A stretch of DNA of 64,000 nt, from positions 1 through 64,000 of the forward strand of contig NZ_QGLF01000008.1 of assembly GCF_003173055.1 (NCBI RefSeq), in the 5' to 3' direction. Made by a program: the position numbers and the translations under genes. Below, in pieces: positions 27,896 to 37,873 of the stretch. Each line of letters begins with the position of its first letter. Position 1 is the stretch's first letter. This DNA is from Zavarzinia compransoris. GTDB taxonomy: Bacteria; Pseudomonadota; Alphaproteobacteria; Zavarziniales; Zavarziniaceae. The notes beneath the pieces are model-generated. The model saw only the letters and a list, made by a program, of their open reading frames with translations. It searched no databases and was not told the origin of the DNA.

Positions 27896-28321
27896 TCAGG
27901 CCGTTGCGACGCGCCGGCCGTGTTCGTCGATCACGCGCTCGCCGTCTTCCTTGGCGAATTCACCGCGCGGCGGCGGCAACAGGTCGAGCACGTCCTCGGA
28001 CGGTCGGCAGAGCCTGACACCCTTCGGGCTAACGACGATGGGCCGGTTGATGAGGATGGGATGCGCCATCATGGCATCGAGCAACTGCTCGTCGCTCAGC
28101 GCCGGGTCGCCAAGGCCCAGTTCCGCATAGGGCGTGCCTTGCTCACGCAGCAGTTCACGCGGCGCAATGCCCATGCGAGCGATAAGCTGGGTCAGCATGT
28201 CCCGAGACGGCGGTGTCTTCAGATATTCGATGACATGCGGCTCAACGCTCGCATTGCGGATCATCGCCAGTGTGTTGCGCGAGGTGCCGCAATCCGGGTT
28301 GTGATAGATGATCACGTCCAT
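27896..28321 (-). CDS. arsC: arsenate reductase ArsC, glutaredoxin-linked
   Basis: A 141-residue ArsC/Spx-fold enzyme reducing arsenate with glutathione/glutaredoxin. The catalytic Cys is in YHNPDCGTSRN; downstream HPILINRPIVVSPKGVRLCRP contains the conserved arsenate-binding arginines. ATG 28321 has GAGG eight bases upstream; a GTG at 28333 overlapping the upstream stop (GTGA) is the alternative start. It coexists with a second, mechanistically different arsenate reductase. Confidence 0.93.
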   Translation of the reverse strand: MDVIIYHNPDCGTSRNTLAMIRNASVEPHVIEYLKTPPSRDMLTQLIARMGIAPRELLREQGTPYAELGLGDPALSDEQLLDAMMAHPILINRPIVVSPKGVRLCRPSEDVLDLLPPPRGEFAKEDGERVIDEHGRRVATA

Positions 28322-28329
28322 GGCCTGCC

Positions 28330-28869
28330 TCACGCCGCGCTGTTTCTTGGAGAGGATGCGCCATCGGATTGGCCGATCTCGGTTAGCTTTGTGCGCAGCG
28401 ACGCATTGTCGAGACTGGCGACAGGCAGGGACGTGAAGGCCGAGATGCGGTTCTTCATGTAGCGGAAGGCAGCAACGAAGGCGGCTTCCCTCTGAATATC
28501 AGACCCATACACGGCCGCCGGGTCTTCGATCCCCCAATGGGCGGTCATGGGCTGGCCGGGCCAGACCGGGCATGTTTCGCCGGCGGCGTTGTCGCAGACG
28601 GTGAACACGAAATCCATGACAGGCGCGTCGGGGCCAGCAAACTCTTCCCAACCCTTCGAGCGGAAGCCGTCAGAGGGGTAGTCAAAGCTCTCCAGCACCT
28701 TCAGCGCAAAAGGACTGACCTCGCCCTTGGGCTGGGACCCGGCAGAGAAGGCGCGAAAGCGACCCTGACCATCCTTATTCAGAATGCTTTCAGCAAGGAT
28801 CGAGCGCGCCGAATTGCCGGTGCAGAGGAAAAGGACGTTGAAGACGCGATCATTTTGCCCGTCAGACAT
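28330..28869 (-). CDS. arsenate reductase, low-molecular-weight tyrosine phosphatase type
   Basis: A 179-residue protein. The P-loop with nucleophilic Cys is FLCTGNSARS near the N-terminus, the central region VCDNAAGETCPVWPGQP supplies the two resolving cysteines of thioredoxin-coupled ArsC, and the rest matches the LMW-PTP fold. It would reduce As(V) with thioredoxin. It overlaps arsR by 8 bases and the next arsC start region by 4. About 40 C-terminal residues extend beyond the usual 130-140 residue enzyme. Confidence 0.92.
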   Translation of the reverse strand: MSDGQNDRVFNVLFLCTGNSARSILAESILNKDGQGRFRAFSAGSQPKGEVSPFALKVLESFDYPSDGFRSKGWEEFAGPDAPVMDFVFTVCDNAAGETCPVWPGQPMTAHWGIEDPAAVYGSDIQREAAFVAAFRYMKNRISAFTSLPVASLDNASLRTKLTEIGQSDGASSPRNSAA

Positions 28870-29227
28870 GGGAGGTTCCTTTCGTGGGTTCGCAGCAGGA
28901 GGACAGCGCGGCCATCGCCGGATTGCAGACCTCCGGATGGCCCTGGCAGCAATCGTGCATGAGGAACTCGATAAGGCCGGAAAGCGTAGTCAGCGCGGCG
29001 CTGTAGATGATCGACCGCCCCTCACGGCGGGACTCGACAAGCCCCGCCTGTTCCAGATGGCTCAGATGAAAAGACATGCGCGACGATGACGCGCCATCCA
29101 TCGCTTCACCGATGGCTCCGGCCGACATGCCTTCCGGCCCAGCAGTCACCAGCAACCGGACGATGCGGAGCCTTGTTTCCTGCGACAGCGCGGCGAAGGC
29201 ATTGAGAGCTTGCTTCTCGTCTATCAT
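28862..29227 (-). CDS. arsR: ArsR family metalloregulator
   Basis: A 121-residue winged-helix repressor. The recognition helix region is SSSRMSFHLSHLEQAGLV and the wing REGRSIIYSA. There is no ELCVCDL-type site in the DNA-binding helix. Instead cysteines C93, C94 and C101 (HDCCQGHPEVC) and a later CC pair sit in the C-terminal helix, as in the Acidithiobacillus-type ArsR that binds As(III) there. It is the first gene of the operon, and a perfect palindrome overlaps its start codon. Confidence 0.94.
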   Translation of the reverse strand: MIDEKQALNAFAALSQETRLRIVRLLVTAGPEGMSAGAIGEAMDGASSSRMSFHLSHLEQAGLVESRREGRSIIYSAALTTLSGLIEFLMHDCCQGHPEVCNPAMAALSSCCEPTKGTSHV

Positions 29228-29259
29228 TATCTCAATAGTTCAAGAATCATTGAGATAAT
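29226..29259 (-). promoter_or_regulatory. ArsR operator: perfect 11-bp inverted repeat over the arsR start
   Basis: ATTATCTCAAT (29226-29236) and its exact reverse complement ATTGAGATAAT (29249-29259) are separated by 12 bases. The A+T-rich palindrome begins at the arsR start codon itself and extends upstream, so bound repressor would block both polymerase and ribosome. Placement and symmetry fit an autoregulatory ArsR site. Confidence 0.75.
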
Positions 29260-29426
29260 AATTACGCCAAAGCCACGCCAAGCGCCAGCGGAAATCTCGA
29301 CGGTCTAACCGAGCGAGACCGTGTCAATGGCCATGGCAGCATTAAGGAGGGCTATGGAGGGAAATGGCGTAGACGTAGTTCTCCGTTTCATCGGCTTCGG
29401 CCCGCCACGCCGTTCTGTGCCAAAGG

Positions 29427-29618
29427 ATGGTAAAGCCCTGTCTCATCGAAAATCGCAGTATCGCTTCAGAGGGGGGGCGACCTGTTCCCGACCGGCGCAA
29501 TGAGGTCGAGGCGCTGATCGCAGCAACCGCATTGATCCATGGCCTGCGTGTCGTGACACGGAATATTCGCGATTTTGAGGGCACCGGCGTGGTGCTGGTC
29601 GATCCCTGGCAGGGTTGA
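29427..29618 (+). pseudogene. VapC-type PIN domain toxin, C-terminal remnant
   Basis: The last ~50 residues of this 63-codon frame are the C-terminal half of a PIN ribonuclease: EVEALIAATALIHGLRVVTRNIRDFEGTGVVLVDPW carries the third acidic residue position and the conserved TRNxRDF. The N-terminal ~80 residues of a PIN domain are missing and a G7 run at about 29470 suggests frame decay. It lies between the ars operon and the rpsA terminator, marking the right edge of the inserted region. Confidence 0.65.
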
Positions 29619-29649
29619 CGCGGCCGGCGACCGGTCGCCAGTACCCCCC

Positions 29650-29686
29650 AAAACGAAACCGGGGCGCGCCATTGCTGGCGCGCCCC
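29650..29686 (-). terminator. rho-independent terminator of rpsA
   Basis: On the minus strand an 11-bp perfect stem (29661-29671 with 29676-29686, arms GGGGCGCGCCA / TGGCGCGCCCC) with a 4-base loop is followed by GGTTTCGTTTT. It lies 33 bases after the rpsA stop. Confidence 0.85.
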
Positions 29687-29718
29687 GATCCTGAACCCCG
29701 GCGGTGAGGTGGCGAGGA

Positions 29719-31422
29719 TTATTCCTCGTCGCCGCCTTCGGCCTTGGCGCGGGCGCGGGACATGGCCGCGCCCAGGATGTCGCCGAGCGACGCGCCCGAG
29801 TCGGACGAGCCGTACTGGGCGACGGCTTCCTTCTCTTCCTCGATCTCGCGGGCTTTGATCGAGAGCTGGAGCTTGCGGGTGGCGCGATCGACGTTGGTGA
29901 TCTTGGCGTCGATCTTGTCGCCCACGGCGAAGCGCTCGGGGCGCTGGTCCTGGCGGTCGCGGGCGAGGTCGGCGCGGCGGATGAAGCCGCGGAGACCGTC
30001 GTCGCCGACTTCCACCTCGACGCCGCCCTCGTTCACCTCGACCACCGTGCCGGTCACGACGGAGCCCTTGCGGACTTCGTTGTTGTTGGCCAGCGGGTCA
30101 CGGCCGAGCTGCTTGATGCCGAGGGAGATGCGTTCCTTCTCGACGTCGACGTCGAGAACCTGCGCCCGGACGATGTCGCCCTTCTTGTAGTCCTGGATCG
30201 CCTGTTCGCCAGGACGGTTCCAGTCGAGGTCGGAGAGGTGGACCATGCCGTCCACGCCGCCATCGAGACCGATGAACAGACCGAATTCGGTGATGTTCTT
30301 GACCTCGCCCTCGATTTCCGTGCCCTGCGGGTGCTGGCCCGCGAAGGCCGACCACGGGTTCTCCAGGCACTGCTTCAGGCCGAGCGAGATGCGGCGCTTG
30401 TTGGCGTCGACCTCGAGGACCATGACTTCCACTTCCTGCGAGGTGGAAACGATCTTGCCCGGATGGACGTTCTTCTTGGTCCAGCTCATTTCGGAGACAT
30501 GGACCAGGCCTTCGACGCCCGGCTCCAGTTCGACGAAGGCGCCGTAGTCGGTGATGTTGGTCACGCGGCCGAGGAACTTCACGCCCACCGGATACTTGAC
30601 CGAGACGCCGTCCCACGGATCGGCCAGCAGCTGCTTCATGCCGAGCGAAATGCGCTGGGTTTCCGGGTTCACGCGGATGACCTGGACCTTCACGGTCTGG
30701 CCGATGGTGAGGGCCTCGGACGGGTGGTTGACGCGGCGCCACGCAATGTCGGTGACATGCAGCAGGCCGTCGACGCCGCCGAGGTCGACGAACGCACCGT
30801 AGTCGGTGATGTTCTTGACCACGCCTTCGAGGATCTGGCCTTCCTTGAGGTTGGCGACCAGTTCCGACCGGGCTTCGGCGCGGGTTTCTTCGAGGACGGC
30901 ACGGCGCGAGACGACGATATTGCCGCGGCGACGGTCCATCTTCAGGATCTGGAACGGCTGCGGCACGCCCATCAGGGGCGTGATGTCGCGGACCGGGCGG
31001 ACGTCGACCTGCGAACCGGGCAGGAAGGCCACCGCGCCCGACAGGTCGACGGTAAAGCCACCCTTCACGCGGCCGAAGATCACGCCTTCGACGCGTTGGC
31101 CCTTCTCGAACGCACGCTCGAGGATGGTCCAGGCTTCTTCGCGGCGGGCCTTCTCGCGGCTGATCACCGCTTCGCCCATCGCGTTTTCCATGCGCTCCAG
31201 GTAAACCTCGACGATGTCGCCGGGCTTCAGCTCGGCCTTCTGGCCGGGGGGCGCGAATTCCTTCAGGGCCACGCGGCCCTCGGCCTTCAGGCCGACATCA
31301 ATCACCGCGAAGTCGTTTTCGATCGAGACCACGCGGCCTTCGATCACGCTGCCTTCGAGGGAATTGGCAGTGCCGAACACTTCTTCAAGCAGTTCGGCGA
31401 AATTCTCTTTGAACTCGGTCAT
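29719..31422 (-). CDS. rpsA: 30S ribosomal protein S1
   Basis: A 567-residue protein with six S1 RNA-binding repeats, recognisable by repeated GxVxxITDYGAFVDL-type cores (e.g. GVVKNITDYGAFVDLGG, GRVTNITDYGAFVELEPG, GEVKNITEFGLFIGLDGG). It bridges mRNA to the 30S subunit. The two N-terminal repeats are divergent, as usual. A terminator hairpin in front (end of cmk) and a strong one behind suggest it is largely transcribed on its own. The ribosome site is TTAGGAGACGA. Confidence 0.97.
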   Translation of the reverse strand: MTEFKENFAELLEEVFGTANSLEGSVIEGRVVSIENDFAVIDVGLKAEGRVALKEFAPPGQKAELKPGDIVEVYLERMENAMGEAVISREKARREEAWTILERAFEKGQRVEGVIFGRVKGGFTVDLSGAVAFLPGSQVDVRPVRDITPLMGVPQPFQILKMDRRRGNIVVSRRAVLEETRAEARSELVANLKEGQILEGVVKNITDYGAFVDLGGVDGLLHVTDIAWRRVNHPSEALTIGQTVKVQVIRVNPETQRISLGMKQLLADPWDGVSVKYPVGVKFLGRVTNITDYGAFVELEPGVEGLVHVSEMSWTKKNVHPGKIVSTSQEVEVMVLEVDANKRRISLGLKQCLENPWSAFAGQHPQGTEIEGEVKNITEFGLFIGLDGGVDGMVHLSDLDWNRPGEQAIQDYKKGDIVRAQVLDVDVEKERISLGIKQLGRDPLANNNEVRKGSVVTGTVVEVNEGGVEVEVGDDGLRGFIRRADLARDRQDQRPERFAVGDKIDAKITNVDRATRKLQLSIKAREIEEEKEAVAQYGSSDSGASLGDILGAAMSRARAKAEGGDEE

Positions 31423-31506
31423 AATCAGTCGTCTCCTAACATCTCTTGCGGGCCTGCCGGTTGTCTCCGGCGGTCTTCCCCCTTCTCCCAGGCGGGGGCA
31501 CGGACA

Positions 31507-31549
31507 GCAAAAAACACGCGAAAGGCGCCGGGCCGTTCAGCCCCGCGCC
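31507..31549 (-). terminator. terminator/attenuator at the 3' end of cmk
   Basis: On the minus strand GGCGCGGGGC and GCCCGGCGCC (31549-31540 and 31533-31524) pair with one mismatch around a 6-base loop and are followed by TTTCGCGTGTTTTTTGC. The left arm overlaps the last cmk codons. It would separate or attenuate cmk transcription before rpsA. Confidence 0.6.
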
Positions 31550-32183
31550 TGCCGCGCCGTCTCGATGATGGCCTTCGCCTTCATGAAGACGTCTTCAATA
31601 CCCAAATCGGAGGTGTCCAGCAAGTGCGCGTCTTCGGCCGCCTTCAGGGGGGCGGCGGCGCGGCCGGCGTCGCGAGCGTCGCGCGCCTCGATCTCGGCGG
31701 CGATGCGGGCGAGGTCGGCGCTCTCGCCCCGGGCTTCCAGTTCCAGGCGGCGGCGGTCGGCGCGGGCGGCGACCGAGGCGGTCAGGAACAGTTTCACCGG
31801 CGCCCCGGGGCAGATCACGGTGCCGATGTCGCGGCCGTCGATCACGGCGCCGGGGGCGCCGTCCGGCGGCTGGGCGGCGAAGCGGCGCTGGAAGGCGTCG
31901 AGGGCCGCGCGCACCGCCGGCATGGCGGCGACGACCGAGGCGAGATTGCCCGTCGCCTCCTGGCGGAGATCGGGGCTGGCCAGCCATTGATGGTCGAGGC
32001 GCAGCGCCGCCTTGGTCGCGTCGCTCTCGCTCGGGCTGGCATTGCCGGCGCGCAGCAGGCCGAGGGCGACGGCCCGGTAGAGCGCGCCCGTATCGAGATA
32101 GGCGAAGCCGAAGGCGGCGGCCAGCCGGCGCGCGAGGGTGCCCTTGCCGGCCGCCGCCGGCCCGTCGATGGCGACGACGAAGG

Positions 32184-32196
<13 letters not shown>
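31537..32196 (-). CDS. cmk: cytidylate kinase
   Basis: A 219-residue nucleoside monophosphate kinase phosphorylating CMP/dCMP. The P-loop is IDGPAAAGKGTLARRLA and the CMP-binding region YLDTGALYRAVALGL; the DGRDIGTVICPGAPVK block contains conserved substrate contacts. It lies between aroA and rpsA. Its start codon is inside one copy of a 17-base tandem duplication. Confidence 0.96.
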
Positions 32197-34184
<1,988 letters not shown>

Positions 34185-34267
34185 CCGCGCCACCGCAGAC
34201 GACGCCATCGTCGACCGGCCGCGAGGCAATTCAAAAACGGTAGCAGAATCAGCGGGTTAGACGGTTT

Positions 34268-34343
<76 letters not shown>

Positions 34344-34362
34344 ACCGTCTGAAGCAAAAGGA

Positions 34363-34397
34363 AAAGGCGACCCGAAAGGGTCGCCTTTCTTGCTTTC
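34363..34397 (+). terminator. rho-independent terminator after tRNA-Ala
   Basis: An 11-bp perfect stem (34363-34373 with 34378-34388, AAAGGCGACCC / GGGTCGCCTTT) with GAAA tetraloop, followed by CTTGCTTT. Confidence 0.85.
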
Positions 34398-34452
34398 CGG
34401 CGCTGCGGCGCCCGGGTGCCTCCAGGGACGATCGAAGCGGGATCAGCACGAC

Positions 34453-34953
34453 ATGTCGGAACCCAACAGTCAAAAGGCTTTCCCCGTTTCCTGGGAACAG
34501 TTCCACCGCGATACCCGCGCCCTGACCTGGCGCCTGACCGCGGGGACGCGGAAATACAAGGCGATCGTCTGCATCACCCGCGGCGGCCTGGTACCGGCCC
34601 TGATCATCGCGCGGGAACTGAACATCCGCCTGATCGACACGATCTGCATCGCCTCCTACCACGACTACAAGGAACAGGGCGCGGCCCAGGTGATGAAGGG
34701 CGTCGGCCCGGAACTGGCCGACCTGGCGGCGGACGGCGGCAGCGAGATCCTGCTGCTCGACGATCTGGTCGATACCGGCAAGACGGCGCGAATCGTCCGC
34801 GACATGCTGCCCAAGGCCCATTTCGCCACGGTCTATGCCAAGCCCATGGGCCGGCCCCTGGTCGATACCTATGTGACCGAGGTCAGCCAGGACACCTGGA
34901 TCTATTTCCCCTGGGACATGGGCCTCAGCTTCCAGCCGCCGATCGCCGGCTGA
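34453..34953 (+). CDS. gpt: xanthine(-guanine) phosphoribosyltransferase
   Basis: A 166-residue type I phosphoribosyltransferase. The PRPP-binding motif is [14 protein letters not shown], the N-terminal contact is [17 protein letters not shown], and the C-terminal WIYFPWDMG is the purine-binding segment of Gpt. It salvages xanthine, guanine and hypoxanthine. ATG 34453 gives the family-like start [20 protein letters not shown]; the upstream extension overlaps the terminator. Its last 29 bases overlap the convergent HDAC-like gene. Confidence 0.93.
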   Translation: MSEPNSQKAFPVSWEQFHRDTRALTWRLTAGTRKYKAIVCITRGGLVPALIIARELNIRLIDTICIASYHDYKEQGAAQVMKGVGPELADLAADGGSEILLLDDLVDTGKTARIVRDMLPKAHFATVYAKPMGRPLVDTYVTEVSQDTWIYFPWDMGLSFQPPIAG

Positions 34954-35845
34954 TCAGGGCCGCCGCCGTCCGGTGCAGGATGGCATGGCGCCCGGCCAGC
35001 GCGGCGACGTCGTCCATATAGCCGCCGCCGATGACGCCGGCCACCGGCAGCCCCGATTCCCGCAAGGCGGCCAGCACATGGCGGTCGCGGGCGGCGATGC
35101 CCTCGTCGCTCAGGGCCAGAAGGCCCAGCCGGTCGTCGGCATGGACGTCGACGCCGGCATTGTAGAAGGCGAGATCATAGGGGCCGGCGGCCAGCGCCCG
35201 CGCCAGGGCCGGCGCCAGGGCGGCCAGATAGTCCGCGTCGCCCGTCCCCGCCGGCAGGTCGATGTCGAGGTCGCCCGCCTCCTTCCGCACCGGGAAATTG
35301 GCGCCGCAGTGAACCGACAGGGTGAAGACCGACGAATCGCCCCGGAAGATCGCGGCCGTGCCGTCGCCTTGATGGACGTCGAGATCGACGATCAGGGCCC
35401 GGCGGATCAGGCCCTCGGCCTGCAGGGCGCGGACGGCCACCGCCACGTCGTTGAAGATGCAGAAGCCGGCGCCGCTGTCCGCCCGGGCGTGGTGGCTGCC
35501 GCCGGCGGTATTGCAGGCCAGCCCGTGGCGCAGCGCGAGCCGGGCGGCCAGCAGCGTGCCGCCCCCCGCCAGCAGGGCGCGCCGCGCCACCCCGTCGTCC
35601 ACCGGCAGGCCGATTCGCCGCTCGATCGCCGGCGGTACGGCACGGGCGAGCACGGCATCGACATAGGCGGCGTCATGGACGCGCAGCAGGGCGTCGCGCG
35701 GGATCGGGGCGGGGACATGGGTATTGGCCGGCGCGGCCAGCCCCTCCGCCTGCAGGCGGGCGAAGAGCAGGGCGAATTTCGCCATGGGGAAGCGATGCCC
35801 GGCGGGCAGGTCCGGGGCGTAGCCTTGATGGTGGACGAGCGGCAA
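34925..35845 (-). CDS. histone deacetylase family protein (acetylpolyamine/acetoin-type amidohydrolase)
   Basis: A zinc-dependent deacylase with the class II-like bacterial HDAC motifs. They are GGSHHA (His dyad), [12 protein letters not shown] (metal Asp and His), FYNAGVDVH (second metal Asp) and the terminal GGGY with catalytic Tyr. A TTG at 35845 gives [20 protein letters not shown], where homologues begin, for 306 residues; the ATG at 35893 would overlap the start codon of the divergent FAA gene. Bacterial substrates include acetylpolyamines; none can be assigned. Confidence 0.88.
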   Translation of the reverse strand: MPLVHHQGYAPDLPAGHRFPMAKFALLFARLQAEGLAAPANTHVPAPIPRDALLRVHDAAYVDAVLARAVPPAIERRIGLPVDDGVARRALLAGGGTLLAARLALRHGLACNTAGGSHHARADSGAGFCIFNDVAVAVRALQAEGLIRRALIVDLDVHQGDGTAAIFRGDSSVFTLSVHCGANFPVRKEAGDLDIDLPAGTGDADYLAALAPALARALAAGPYDLAFYNAGVDVHADDRLGLLALSDEGIAARDRHVLAALRESGLPVAGVIGGGYMDDVAALAGRHAILHRTAAALISRRSAAGS

Positions 35846-35891
35846 TGGAATGGGCTTACCTTCCTTGCCCGGCGGTTCAGCGGAGAATGCC

Positions 35892-36740
35892 ATGAAGCTC
35901 GTCTCTTTTCTCGATGGCCAGCGCCTCGGCTACGGCGCCGTGAAGGATGGGGGGATCGTCGACCTGTCGGCCCGCCTCGGCGCCGAAGCCCCGACGATCA
36001 AGGATTGCATCGCGACCAGCCTTGGCAAGGCGGCGCTGGAAACCGGCCGCGCCGCGCCCGATCTGGCACTTGCCGCGGTGAAACTGCTGCCGCCGGTGCC
36101 GGCGCCGGGCAAGATCCTGTGCATCGGCGTCAATTATGCCGATCACGCGGCGGAGATGGGACGGAAACCCCCGCCCTATCCGACCGTCTTCACCCGCTTC
36201 GCCGATACGCTGGCCGGCCCCGGCGACGACCTGATCCTGCCGCGGAATTCGGCCGATTTCGATTATGAGGGCGAATTGGCCGTGGTCATCGGCCGGCCGG
36301 CGCGCCATGTCCGCGAAGCCGACGCCATGGCCCATGTCGCCGGCTATTCGATCTTCCAGGATGCCTCGGTGCGCGATTTCCAGCGCCATACCGGCCAGTT
36401 CACCCCGGGCAAGAATTTTCCCGCCACCGGCGGCTTCGGCCCCTGGCTGGTGACGGCGGACGAGATCCGCGACCCCCATGCGCTCTCGATCGAGACAATG
36501 GTGAACGGCACGGTCCGCCAGCACGGCAGCACGGCGGACATGATCTTCCGCATTCCGGCGATCATCGCCTATCTCTCGTCCTTCACCGCCCTGCACCCGG
36601 GCGACGTGATCGCGACCGGCACGCCCTCCGGCGTCGCCGCCGGCCAGACCCCGCCGCCCTGGCTGAAGGCGGAAGATGTGGTCGAGGTCGAGATCGGACA
36701 GATCGGATTGCTGCGCCACCGCGTATCAGAGGAGGGATGA
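35892..36740 (+). CDS. fumarylacetoacetate hydrolase family protein
   Basis: A 282-residue enzyme of the FAA hydrolase / 2-hydroxyhepta-dienedioate isomerase group. The metal and substrate region is CIGVNYADHAAEMG, then FDYEGELAVVIGRPARHV with the metal-binding Glu residues, GPWLVTADEI and the final HPGDVIATGTPSGVA. It hydrolyses a C-C bond in acylpyruvates or decarboxylates oxaloacetate-like acids, usually in aromatic catabolism. GGAG lies six bases before ATG 35892. The IclR regulator immediately downstream may control it. Confidence 0.92.
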   Translation: MKLVSFLDGQRLGYGAVKDGGIVDLSARLGAEAPTIKDCIATSLGKAALETGRAAPDLALAAVKLLPPVPAPGKILCIGVNYADHAAEMGRKPPPYPTVFTRFADTLAGPGDDLILPRNSADFDYEGELAVVIGRPARHVREADAMAHVAGYSIFQDASVRDFQRHTGQFTPGKNFPATGGFGPWLVTADEIRDPHALSIETMVNGTVRQHGSTADMIFRIPAIIAYLSSFTALHPGDVIATGTPSGVAAGQTPPPWLKAEDVVEVEIGQIGLLRHRVSEEG

Positions 36741-36782
36741 GGCCCGGGATCGAGCCTCGTCCGAGCCTTTTGGAGCGCTGGG

Positions 36783-37616
36783 ATGAGCAGTCTCGATCGC
36801 ATGCTGAGAATTCTGGACCTTTTCGCCGCGGAAAAGCCGCGCTGGACGGTCGAACAGGCGATGGCGCGCACGGGGTATTCCCGGTCGACCATCTATCGCT
36901 ATTTCAAGAGCCTGGCCAATGCCGGGCTGGTCTCGCCCGGGCCGGACGGGGCCTATGTCCTCGGCCCGGCGGTGATCGGGCTCGACCGGCTGATCCGGCT
37001 CTATGACCCGCTGCTGACCGCGGCGCGGCCCCATCTGACCGATCTGGCCCGCACGCTCGGGCTGGTCGCCGTGGTCGAGCCCTACCGCGACCGGATCGTC
37101 GTCACCCATGTCGAGGCGGGGCCCGCGGCCGACGTGCCCCCGGACCTGCTGCGCGGCCTCACCGTCGAGCCTTTCGACAGCGCGGCCGCCCGGGTCCTGC
37201 TTGCCCATGACCATGTCCGCAGCCTGCGCCGCCTGCACGACGTGGCGGCGCCGGCGATCGCGGCGGCGGGGCTGGGCGACGGCTGGCCGGCCTTCCGGCA
37301 GGCGCTGCGGGTGCAGCGGCGCGTCGGCTTTGCCGTCCATGCCGGGGCGGGGCCGGTCGGCGCCCTGCGGGTGGCGGTGCCGGTCTTCGGCGCTGGCGAC
37401 CGGGTGGTCGCGGCCATCGCGGTCCCGGCCGGCGAGCGCGACAGCGCCCGCGTCGGCGATCTCCTGGTCCGGGCCGCGCGGCGGATTTCCGCCGTGCTGC
37501 TGGATCAGTCCGCGGGCGACAGGCGGGCGATGGCGGTGGCGGAATCCTGGCGTCCCGCCGCCCCGATGGCGAGAGCCGCGGCGCCGACCACCGCCGAACG
37601 GGGCAGGCTGGCGTAG
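36783..37616 (+). CDS. IclR family transcriptional regulator
   Basis: A 277-residue regulator. The N-terminal winged helix (LDRMLRILDLFAAEKPRWTVE ... TGYSRSTIYRYFKSLANAGLV, interrupted here for brevity) is followed by the GAF-like effector domain (residues about 85-245). It is 42 bases downstream of the FAA gene on the same strand. The last ~35 residues (from [11 protein letters not shown]) are Ala/Arg/Pro-rich and are antisense to the end of the DUF952 gene for 112 bases, suggesting loss of an earlier stop codon. Confidence 0.87.
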   Translation: MSSLDRMLRILDLFAAEKPRWTVEQAMARTGYSRSTIYRYFKSLANAGLVSPGPDGAYVLGPAVIGLDRLIRLYDPLLTAARPHLTDLARTLGLVAVVEPYRDRIVVTHVEAGPAADVPPDLLRGLTVEPFDSAAARVLLAHDHVRSLRRLHDVAAPAIAAAGLGDGWPAFRQALRVQRRVGFAVHAGAGPVGALRVAVPVFGAGDRVVAAIAVPAGERDSARVGDLLVRAARRISAVLLDQSAGDRRAMAVAESWRPAAPMARAAAPTTAERGRLA

Positions 37617-37873
37617 AGATGGGGGAAGAGGTCGCCCCCGCGGGAGACTTCGTAGACCAGCGCCGGCCCCAGGCGGTCGGCGGCGACGGCGACCAGGACC
37701 AGATCGCCGCGACCGGCGAAATGCCGGTCCAGCGTGCCCTGGACCTGATGCGCGTCGGAAAAATGGATGAAGCCGTCGGCCAGGTCGACCGGCGCCCCGG
37801 CAAAGACCCCGGAGGCCTGGAATTCGTCCCAGGCCGCCGTGTCCATGATCTTGTAGACGGTTTTTCCGGTCAT
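37505..37873 (-). CDS. DUF952 domain-containing protein
   Basis: A 122-residue protein with all DUF952 hallmarks: [39 protein letters not shown], then [20 protein letters not shown] and LPRSAVV. The fold resembles ADP-ribosyltransferase-like small proteins, but the function is unknown. ATG 37873 overlaps the stop of lysS by 4 bases (ATGA), so it is cotranslated with it. The conserved core ends before the region overlapped by the IclR gene. Confidence 0.87.
   Translation of the reverse strand: MTGKTVYKIMDTAAWDEFQASGVFAGAPVDLADGFIHFSDAHQVQGTLDRHFAGRGDLVLVAVAADRLGPALVYEVSRGGDLFPHLYASLPRSAVVGAAALAIGAAGRQDSATAIARLSPAD

Noticed and set aside
29321-29503. 60-codon + strand frame ahead of the PIN remnant
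   Set aside because: No similarity to an antitoxin or PIN N-terminus, wrong frame, poor ribosome site.
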